A stretch of DNA of 13,649 nt from Stephanodiscus triporus. Taxonomy: Eukaryota; Bacillariophyta; Thalassiosirophyceae; Thalassiosirales; Thalassiosiraceae. The stretch's first letter is position 1. Each line of letters begins with the position of its first letter. A program made the translations under genes and the position numbers. Under the pieces are notes generated by a model that saw only the letters and a program-made list of their open reading frames with translations, ran no database searches and had not been told where the DNA came from. Location: contig JALLAZ010000596.1 in the NCBI GenBank assembly GCA_036939755.1, forward strand, positions 1 through 13,649. The letters are read 5' to 3'. Shown one piece after another: positions 7,081-13,649 of the stretch.

Positions 7081-8991
7081 ATGGATGTCCTGGATCGCAA
7101 AGGCAAAACCACGACTGCGCAACTTCGTGTGTGTATCATCGGCGGTGGCCCCGCGGCCATGTTCTTTTGTCATGCATGGAATCAACAGAAAAAATCTGCC
7201 TCGCCGCAGCAGCAACTGCAAGAGTTGGACATTACGTGCTTTGAGATGAAGTCGACGCCAGGTGGCATTTGGAGGTCTCCTAGCAGTATGAATGATCACG
7301 TCTATGACGAGCTCTGGACGAATGGTGTTGTGCACCAATTTGAATTTCATGATTATACACTTCATGAGCACTTCGACGGCAAGACTCCTACTATCTTTCT
7401 ACCCCGAAGAGATGTCAACGAATACCTCGTCGGGCGTGTGACCAAAGATCACCCTACCTTCTTTCAAGACTATTTTGTCTTCGATACTCAAGTCGAGCTC
7501 GTGGAAGAGGCAGCCGGCGACAATGTGGGGCGCTTTTTAGTAACAGTCCGGCATTTGCCGACCGGTCAAGTTTCCACCAGCATGTTTGATCGGTGCGTCT
7601 GGGCGGCCGGTGAAAACTGCCTCGGATCTATTCCAAATTCCTTGCATGATCTTTTTCGCGATGGCTCTGATCTCAACAGGGACTGCCAGTGGGATGTCGA
7701 TAGGGAAATCAAGGAGGCAGAACCGGAAGTGGCCATTCGTCTCTTGCACTCGGCCGAAACCCATCTCATTCGAGAGCATTGTAGCGATCGCAAGGTATTA
7801 TTAATTGGTGGAGAATTATCGGCCGAAGACCTGGCATTACAATGCTTGAAGTGGGGTGCCAGCCATGTAGATGTGGTTACTCGTGGTGGTGATAAGTGGT
7901 GTGCAGTAGGTAGGACGTCCCAGTGGCCAGGAGACAAAGTAAAAGTTTACAATGAAAGGTGTGTCCACTCTGTCAAAGGTAGCCAGATTACCTTGAGTTA
8001 TGTCAAACCGATTTGGCCATGTGGCTACGAACCTCATCAAGAAAATGATGACAATGGGGAAGTTGTTCTGGAAGACGTTCGGATGGTTATCTTCTGTACC
8101 GGATACAGCGCAAATCTTGATATGATTGATCCAAGTCTGCGCCCTGAATGCGGACTAATTCCACGAGACAACATGGGGAACCATCCCAGCCTACTTGTCA
8201 CGGACATTGACTGGTCGACATGGAAAATGAAAACACATCACGCGGCTCACAAGTTTACTGGTGATGTTGCAGCAGGGCAAAAAGGCATGATACGATCACA
8301 CTACAACCACCCAGATATGCACCGCGGCGTATTCTTCAAGAACCCGCATTTCATGTATCTTTGTGAGCACGGTTCCGAATTTCCTTTGTTATCTTTGGAT
8401 GTTCATTCATGGTTACTGTGCTCGTACCTGACCCGTCGAGTAACAATGCCATCTGTCGACGAAATGAAGAAGGCAAATACTGAACAGTTTTTGGATCAGC
8501 TGCACCTCCCTATAATCCGCGAGATGTCTGATGAAGCGTACTTTGAGATTATCCAAGCCAAGGCTGGGTACTGGGGAGAATCGGCCGAGTCTTCGTCGGA
8601 AGACGACTCAGAAGATGATTCTGACTCTGATGATGACGAAGGCTGCGTCCCATATGATCTTGATGAGCTTGAGTATAGCAAGTATCATCTTCAATTGCTT
8701 TGCAAGGTGATGGAAGAAGGGAATTACCCGGGCATATCTCTTGGAAACTACATGAGCCTCAACAAAAATGGATATCAGCTTCTTAAGCAAGACAATTTGG
8801 TTGATGAGGCGAGAGCTAACCTCAGGGCTGATCACGCCAAGGACTTGGAATGGCGAACTTTTAGAGACGCGGACGAACAAGCCAAGTCTGTATTTTCGTT
8901 ATATACAGGCACCAAGGCAAGACCTCTCAATAAACGGTGGATGGATTCCAAAGGAGGAAGATGGACAACTATACGAAATGGAAATTTGTGA
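7081..8991 (+). CDS. Tmm-like flavin-containing monooxygenase, single exon, 636 aa
   Basis: ATG 7081 is the first Met; the frame is open a few codons further upstream but without ATG. The layout is that of bacterial-type flavin monooxygenases such as trimethylamine monooxygenase: FAD-binding G-G-G-P-A-A at 21-26 (V-C-I-I before it), F-E-M and P-G-G-I-W where FMOs have the end of the second strand and the G-G-x-W, W-T-N-G with Asn81 at the conserved Asn, and Y-T-L-H-E-H-F. A second, NADPH-type Rossmann motif is G-G-E-L-S-A-E-D at 243-250, and F-C-T-G-Y at 338-342 matches the FMO ATGY motif. The FMO signature F-x-G-x-x-x-H-x-x-x-F is degenerate: only His223 of L-L-H-S-A-E-T-H is kept. An acidic Ser/Asp/Glu insert fills 501-521. 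The family oxygenates N or S in small nucleophiles using NADPH and O2; the substrate here cannot be told. No signal peptide is visible, so cytosolic is likely. The stop codons of this gene and the kinesin-TPR gene are about 340 bp apart. Confidence 0.75.
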   Translation: MDVLDRKGKTTTAQLRVCIIGGGPAAMFFCHAWNQQKKSASPQQQLQELDITCFEMKSTPGGIWRSPSSMNDHVYDELWTNGVVHQFEFHDYTLHEHFDGKTPTIFLPRRDVNEYLVGRVTKDHPTFFQDYFVFDTQVELVEEAAGDNVGRFLVTVRHLPTGQVSTSMFDRCVWAAGENCLGSIPNSLHDLFRDGSDLNRDCQWDVDREIKEAEPEVAIRLLHSAETHLIREHCSDRKVLLIGGELSAEDLALQCLKWGASHVDVVTRGGDKWCAVGRTSQWPGDKVKVYNERCVHSVKGSQITLSYVKPIWPCGYEPHQENDDNGEVVLEDVRMVIFCTGYSANLDMIDPSLRPECGLIPRDNMGNHPSLLVTDIDWSTWKMKTHHAAHKFTGDVAAGQKGMIRSHYNHPDMHRGVFFKNPHFMYLCEHGSEFPLLSLDVHSWLLCSYLTRRVTMPSVDEMKKANTEQFLDQLHLPIIREMSDEAYFEIIQAKAGYWGESAESSSEDDSEDDSDSDDDEGCVPYDLDELEYSKYHLQLLCKVMEEGNYPGISLGNYMSLNKNGYQLLKQDNLVDEARANLRADHAKDLEWRTFRDADEQAKSVFSLYTGTKARPLNKRWMDSKGGRWTTIRNGNL

Positions 8992-9330
8992 GCGTGCCCC
9001 TGGAATTGCTTCGTGTCTGCGGGCGGGTGAGTATCAAACAAGATCCCACCAATCTCCGCAAATGTACCATATGAATCTGTACAAATCCTCGCAACTTGTC
9101 GCGAGGAGTCCCAACTTACGTAGCACACAATATGACAAAGACGACAAAGTCATATTCTCCACGCCGCCGCCTCCACATGTGTCACTTACCTTTTCCGTGA
9201 CGATTCTTTTGCACTGGGTTTCTTATAAGTAATTTAATACAGCGGACAAACAGTGTCGTTTAATACAGCGGACAAAGAGTTCGGTGTAAAACCCTGGCGT
9301 TTAAAAGGTTAGGGTGACCCATGCTTGCTC
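8992..9330. other. Convergent spacer with 26-bp tandem repeat
   Basis: This lies between the stop codons of the monooxygenase (+) and the motor-TPR gene (-), so it holds both 3' UTRs. A GGCGGGTGAGTAT donor-like site near 9023-9035 is downstream of the stop and probably unused. The only clear structure is the repeat at 9233-9284. Confidence 0.5.
9233..9284. repeat. Two tandem 26-bp copies of TTTAATACAGCGGACAAA
   Basis: Copies at 9233-9258 and 9259-9284 share the first 18 bases exactly (TTTAATACAGCGGACAAA) and differ in the last eight (CAGTGTCG, GAGTTCGG). They are head to tail with no gap, in the 3' spacer shared by two converging genes. The near identity suggests a recent duplication; no function is visible. 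Confidence 0.85.
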
Positions 9331-12300
9331 TCATGAACCACGGAACATTCTCGTTATTGGTCTCCTCTGTGCCCTGTGTAACTTTTCTTTCAATGATTTA
9401 ACGTATGGATCGTCATCTTTTCGCCCAAGCCCTTTAAAGATTTCCAAGGCCTCTTGCCAACAATCTTGCGCATGGTCTCGTTTTTTGGTTGCCCAATGGA
9501 GACTTCCCAAAACAAACAACGCATTGGCCACACCCTCATCCATTCTGCTCCCCTTGGATTTCCGGATTCGGATAAAATGCCGGAAACATTCCTCTCCCCT
9601 AACTCGCTCACCCATCTGAAATGCAAGAACTCCCATTTCATACTGCAATGATGCAATCCGATCGTCATCATGATCCAAGGATCGTTCATATAAGCTCAAA
9701 GCCTCCTCGAAGAAATTCATCGATTCGTCATACTCTCCTAAGCGATCCTTCGTTCGTGCCAAATCGATCAGCACCAATGGCAAGTGAGGATCCAACATAT
9801 CATGCTCTTTCAAATGTCGAGCGCACTCTTCGTAAAACAATGCAGCGTGCATGTTTTCTTCCTTCGAGAAATGCAAGTCCGCCAACAGTCGCAATGTGGC
9901 CGATATCTTCAACGGCTCGGAGGTTATCTTTCGAATTCTAAGCGCATCCCAAAGTAGCATGAGGGCGCGGTCATAATCGCCAACTAATACGAAATGAAAG
10001 AAAGCATTGAACAAGACTAAATTATTGCTTCTCCACATGGCGATTAACAAAACTGGAAACAGAGTCTTACTCTTTGTCCGGGCGAATCCTTCCATGTGCA
10101 GAGCATCACCAACCAACGGATCGTCCCATCCGTACAGCTCACGGCGGACATCGAGGACAGCTTCAAAACAGGCGATAGAGTCCTCGTACAGCTCTCGGTC
10201 CACAAGGAATTTGCCAGTGATGAACATAGCCGACCCAAAGCTAGAAAGGTCTTCATTCGCTCGTCTCTCGACTGTACCTTCTATATCGTTTGAATAACTG
10301 GACTCCAATGATACTTCGTCCTCGCATGCCTCTATCCTCTGATCGTCAAACGACGTAATATGCTTGACAATGAAGCGGATTGTCTCTTCGTCAATGTCAG
10401 GAGTTTCGCGTATCATTTCCCTCAGAGATTGGTTATTATCAAGAGCTATTTCCAGCTCTTCTGATTTGGCATATAGCTCTTGTGTGATATTATCAAGTGA
10501 AGAGCGTAGTCTCTCGACTTCGGATGACAATTCTTTGATTTGGATGTCTTTAAGCTCTTTCTCGACATGGTCGGTAACTCTGCTTGGGGTTGGCTCAGCT
10601 AAGTCATGTGACGTTTGCTTATCCACTTCTTCATTTGCATCAAGTGGCAACACACCGGCATCAAACCTATCATCATGTCCAGTAGACAACGTTGACAAAA
10701 TATCTTGAATGGACTCATCACCAGCAATAACTTTTTCCTCTGAAGGAGCGGCTGAAGTAAAAGGTAATTGTATATTTATTCCTTGGAGGTTGTTTCGTTG
10801 AGAAACGACCGCCTCAAGCTGCTCTGACTTATCCAGGAGATCACGTTGGGTTTCCTTCAGCGTCCGGGGCATCCGTTCCAATTCAGCTGGTGGGTTTTCG
10901 GCAGATGTTGATCGCTTTGATCCAGAAGATGATGCCGATGACTCTACAACTTTTCTCGTATCCCCGATGATGATTGCTTGCGCGTCTTTCCCTCCCTTAA
11001 CGAGAACCTCCAACATAGCCAACGTAAATCTATCAGTGTCAACCTTGGCACCTCCATGATTCGAGATTCGTAACAGCTCTCCAGCCAAAGCCCTCTTTGA
11101 TCCGTGCGCGTGATCGTGGCAGAGCATGTCCATATATAAATTATCGCCGTGAGCTTGGAAGAGCTGTGCATATATGATGCTAAATCTCGTCTAGCAGTAG
11201 TCAAAGAAATATCGTAAATATTACACTCACCACCTGTCCACGCAATGCATCGACCAATTTCGAGTGCGGATCAACGTTGAGAGTAATGCTATTCTGAATA
11301 TTCTTGGCTCGATTTGCATACCTCAAACAATTTAGGCTCTCCTCGGCATTCTTCAGCGACGGGGACGCACAAGCGATCATGATGGTTTTGTGATTCCCCC
11401 CCAAGCTCCCCCGAAGGAGACGGGTCAATTTCGAATCTCGGAAGGGCACGAACTTATTATCGCCCGACGCCAATGCCGAAATAACGTTCCCTAGCACGAG
11501 CAATCCCTTGTTGATATTGATCCCCTCCCGCAGGCGATGTCCCTTGGCGTTCGTGCGCTTCTGCCGCTCGGACCCGGCGAGGTCTACGAAGTTGAATTTC
11601 GATTTGCGCAGCACCATCACCGCGGATTCCTCGGCCTCGTCATCATCGCCGCTGCTGCGCGTGAGCTGCTCTATCATGACGCTTATTATGGCGTGAGAGC
11701 GACTGCTCTCGGCGTTCATGGCGGTCGCCCCCGTGACCCTGCGCAGCATGCCGCGGGTCAGGCACACCATCGCCTCCTGCGCAGTGGCGACTGGGACCGA
11801 AGTGGCGCCCAATGCCTCGGCGTCTCCCGCGGAATCTCGGATGATGATCTTCGTTTGTTGGGCGGAAGGCGGCGAACTGGATAGCAAATCTCGCACTTCT
11901 TCGCCGTACAGTTCGAGGAATTGGAGTTTCACTTGAAATTCAAAGGGTTGTCGTTTTTGATGCCCGTTACTTATCGGTCTTTTTTTAGGTCCCGGCGATT
12001 TCGTCGCCTTGATACCCAGACCGAACTCGCTGCTGTGATTAGAGTCCTCCCCATCCACATTACTGTCGTCATCGAATGGAACGACGGGATCGTCATTCGT
12101 AATGTCGCCGTTCAAGGATCGACGCTTTTGTTCCAGCTGGACGAATAGATCGCGCAACGCTCGGGGCAAGATCCCCACGGCCTCGTGTTCGTGACCGTGC
12201 TTATCGCTGTTTTGCGGAGCAAAGAAGTCCGGGGCGACGGTGGCAGGTCCCAACGTCGTGTAGGTTTTACCTGGATACCATCGGACAGGATCAAGTAAAG

Positions 12301-12828
12301 GAGGTTTCGTCAATAATATAAAATGGCAGCACAAGTCCAATATATTCATATGTCTCTAATCCAAAAAAAGAGGGACGCGAAAAAGGGAAAAAAAGGCAGG
12401 GCAAGGCAGCTCCCATATATATATACATATCGAAATTCCGCGCACGACGAAAGCGTACAAAACAAAACCGAAATCTCACCCGCCCCAGTTTGCCCGTAAG
12501 CGAGCGCCGTGGCATTGTACCCCTCCAGGCAGCCGGCCAACAGCGGCGAGATCAGATCGCCGTATATCTCCGCCTGCGTCGCCGATCCGCTGAAGCACCT
12601 GTCGAACGTGAAGGTGTGCGCGTCCCTATTCGCGGCGCTCGATCCGATCCGCACGGACCTCCCCCACGACGACGACGATTGCCCCGAGGGCGCGGTCGGC
12701 GACGACTCGTCCTCGTCCGCCCCCCCCCCGACCCCGCCGGGCAGGACGTCGATGCAGCTTCTGGACCCGGCCTCGAACGGGAGGAAGGGACGGACGCGCA
12801 CGGCCACCTGTATGTTCGTCGAGATCAT
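9331..12828 (-). CDS. Kinesin motor fused to coiled coil and KLC-like TPRs, four exons, 1044 aa
   Basis: Exons read 12828-12480, 12270-11231, 11163-10071 and 9983-9331, with phases 1, 0, 1 and 3135 nt in all. The N-terminal motor has V-A-V-R-V-R-P, P-loop G-Q-T-G-A-G-K-T at 112-119 (split by intron 1), switch I N-A-E-S-S-R-S-H at 302-309, switch II D-L-A-G-S-E at 346-351 and V-P-F-R-D-S-K-L-T-R-L-L at 391-402. L-E-G-Y-N-A-T before the P-loop, the R-Y-A-N-R-A-K-N-I-Q-N neck at 434-443 and Q-A-H-G at 466-469 fit kinesin-4, usually plus-end directed. The motor carries acidic/Ser loop inserts. Coiled-coil segments are at about 557-591 and 661-716. Residues about 773-1044 form TPR-type helical pairs (G-D-Y-D-R-A-L, then A-L-R-I-R-K; E-A-L-S-L-Y-E-R) like those of kinesin light chain, which bind cargo adaptors. 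ATG 12828 is chosen because the frame above it opens only with TTG. Motor call strong, fusion strong from the intron phases, subfamily moderate. Confidence 0.85.
9984..10070 (-). other. Intron 3 of the motor-TPR gene, 87 bp, in frame and stop-free
   Basis: The donor GTAAGA follows A-R-T-K plus one base, and the acceptor is TTCGTATTAG before TTGGCGATT. Removal gives A-R-T-K-I-G-D-Y-D-R-A-L, an ideal TPR helix turn. Retention adds 29 residues without a stop, with a hydrophobic stretch (L-F-P-V-L-L-I, then F-N-A-F-F-H-F-V-L-V) that would break the TPR helix pair. A gene caller that ignores the intron reads straight through. Confidence 0.8.
11164..11230 (-). other. Intron 2 of the motor-TPR gene, 67 bp, joining motor neck to the C-terminal half
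   Basis: The donor GTGAGTGT follows L-R-G-Q-V and the acceptor is ATGCACAG before CTCTTCCAAGCT. Both sides are phase 0. This junction decides that the motor and the TPR region belong to one gene: splicing yields L-R-G-Q-V-L-F-Q-A-H-G-D, matching the neck of KIF4-type kinesins, whereas reading on meets a stop after eleven codons. Confidence 0.75.
12271..12479 (-). other. Intron 1 of the motor-TPR gene, inside the P-loop
   Basis: The 209-bp intron has donor GTGAGATTT and acceptor GGTATCCAG, and splits the third Gly codon of G-Q-T-G-A-G-K-T after its first base. It holds a TATATATATA run and a T-rich tract near its middle. Splicing restores the P-loop exactly, so the boundary is firm. Confidence 0.9.
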
Positions 12829-13163
12829 CCTCTCTCGCCGGACGCCGCCTCGGCTTTGTTGGGTGGGGCGGCGCAATGAATTGAGTGCTGTGCTCCTATC
12901 TGCCCTCTGCCTTCGTGTTCATGTTTGCTCTCCCGGTTATCTGTTGTGTTGGGGAGCCTTTTTTGGGCTTTTTGGAGCCCGACGTCGTCCAAAGCAACGT
13001 TGCACCCAACATCATCACACACCTTCGTCCCCACGGGCTGGTGATCCGTATTAATTCCTACGTACTTACATTTTGTACAGTAGGCCATCAGGGTAAACTT
13101 TTACTTACTCTACCATATTGTGTATGGTACGCTTTAAGAGGTCTTTTCTCATATCCAACGGCA
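12829..13163. promoter_or_regulatory. Divergent promoter between motor-TPR and right-edge plastid gene
   Basis: About 335 bp separate two outward-facing start codons. On the - strand an 87-codon ORF runs from ATG 13088 to a TGA at 12827-12825 that overlaps the kinesin ATG (ATGA). Within it a strong GTAAGTACG donor at 13069 could be spliced to GCACAG ending at 12888; that would leave a 19-nt exon and extend the motor protein in frame by 26 residues. The acceptor lacks a pyrimidine tract, so the shorter model is preferred. No TATA box is identifiable. Confidence 0.4.
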
Positions 13164-13410
13164 ATGAAGACGAAATATTACGCCATAATGACGATGGCGA
13201 TATCGTCGTCCCTCTCCTTCCTCGCCGGGACCGCGTCTGCGTTTCGGACATCGCCTTCATCGTCCTTCCCTCTCCGCCGCGGGAGCGATGCCATCACCAT
13301 CACGACGACGACGACGACGACGACCGGGACGACGACCAGGACGACGACGACGACGGCCGCGAGCGACCTCCCGCCGTCGAGTCCTCGACGACGCGTCCAA
13401 GGTAGCCCTC

Positions 13411-13441
<31 letters not shown>

Positions 13442-13649
13442 TCGTCGCCTTAGCGAGCGATCCGTCGCCGGCGACTCCCTCGGGGTGGACGAATTCCTCC
13501 GTACGGGGATAGATTCGGGCGGGAACATGGGCGTGTCGAGCCAGGTAGGAGGGGAAGTCGCGACCGCGGACCGGGGTGGTCTTACGCGACGGCACCGACG
13601 TCCTCCGGGGGGGCGGGGGGGGGGGGGGGGGGTCTCCCCCCGGAGATAC
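13164..13649 (+). CDS. Plastid-targeted protein, first exon, truncated by the window edge
   Basis: An open frame runs from ATG 13164 (other Met codons at 13188 and 13194) to the end of the window without a stop. The N terminus is a textbook diatom bipartite presequence: hydrophobic I-S-S-S-L-S-F-L-A-G-T, then A-S-A|F-R-T at residues 24-29, with Phe27 at +1. A Ser/Arg-rich transit-like region follows, then a Thr tract (ACG repeat), an Asp tract (GAC repeat) and a folded-looking stretch V-D-E-F-L-R-T-G-I-D-S-G-G. A CAG|GTAGGA donor at 13544/13545 would end the exon in phase 0 after residue 127, and what follows (Gly/Arg low complexity, poly-G) looks intronic. The product should enter the plastid stroma; its function cannot be read from this part. 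It diverges from the motor-TPR gene. Confidence 0.6.
13302..13355 (+). repeat. ACG/GAC trinucleotide repeat, threonine tract
   Basis: Interrupted ACG repeat (breaks at ACCGGG and ACCAGG) giving a Thr-rich run in the right-edge plastid protein, soon after the Phe of the presequence. It probably forms a flexible linker at the mature N terminus. Confidence 0.9.
13412..13443 (+). repeat. (GAC)n repeat, aspartate tract
   Basis: About ten GAC codons followed by GAT in the same reading frame as the Thr tract upstream, giving an Asp run. The same trinucleotide is therefore used in two registers within one exon. Confidence 0.9.
13607..13632. repeat. Poly-G tract at the window edge
   Basis: Seven G, one C, then 18 G in a row, followed by TCTCCCCCCGGAGA, a short inverted repeat (TCTCC/GGAGA). 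It lies in the putative intron of the plastid gene. Such runs can form G-quadruplexes and often mark sequencing or assembly trouble. Confidence 0.85.

Noticed and set aside
9233..9284. CRISPR or phage attachment site at the 26-bp repeat
   Set aside because: Only two adjacent copies without spacers, in a eukaryotic spacer with no cas, integrase or tRNA nearby.
10944..11204. 86-codon - strand ORF across intron 2 of the motor-TPR gene
   Set aside because: It is out of frame with both flanking exons and overlaps the supported exon 3.
12829..12876. Extending the motor protein 16 codons upstream
   Set aside because: The longer frame starts with TTG, not ATG. Nuclear genes of this kind use ATG, and the motor fold begins right after ATG 12828.
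13178..13595. - strand ORFs with Ser and Val runs at the right end
   Set aside because: They are the reverse reading of the ACG/GAC repeats. The + strand frame has a signal peptide with A-S-A|F.

Overview
The window reads as nuclear DNA of a diatom or a close stramenopile relative. Three things point there. Genes alternate between strands at short spacing. Introns are short (67-209 bp) with GTGAGT/GTAAGA donors. Two predicted products start with a signal peptide followed by a Phe at the cleavage site (A-S-A|F in one, S-S|F-S-P in the other), the bipartite plastid presequence of diatoms. GAC/TCG/ACG trinucleotide repeats are scattered through both genes and spacers. Nothing looks bacterial, viral or organellar. 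All gene models come from reading splice sites and frame by eye; no homology search was run.

Layout from left to right: (1) a single-exon + strand gene for a 318-aa F-box-like protein (252-1208); (2) a convergent, four-exon - strand gene (3402-1335) for a 572-aa plastid histidine-phosphatase-like protein that lacks both catalytic histidines; (3) divergently from it, a + strand gene (3625-5382) for a tail-anchored PARP16-like mono-ADP-ribosyltransferase; (4) a spacer of about 1.7 kb with a degenerate tandem duplication and no convincing gene; (5) a + strand gene (7081-8991) for a flavin monooxygenase of the Tmm/FMO type, probably with an intron in its 5' UTR; (6) a convergent, four-exon - strand gene (12828-9331) for a 1044-aa protein joining a kinesin-4-like motor, coiled coil and kinesin-light-chain-like TPRs; (7) at the right edge, the first exon of a + strand plastid-targeted protein (13164 to beyond the window).

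The genes do not form an operon or an evident pathway, as expected for a nuclear locus: they cover ubiquitin/F-box, plastid lumen, ER ADP-ribosylation, N/S-oxygenation and motor transport roles. The most unusual item is the motor-TPR fusion, in which the heavy-chain motor and the cargo-binding repeats usually found on a separate light chain lie in one polypeptide. One of its introns is 87 bp, a multiple of three and free of stops, so intron retention would give a second in-frame isoform. The second most unusual is the pseudo-phosphatase, which carries signals suggesting ER, stroma and thylakoid routing in series.
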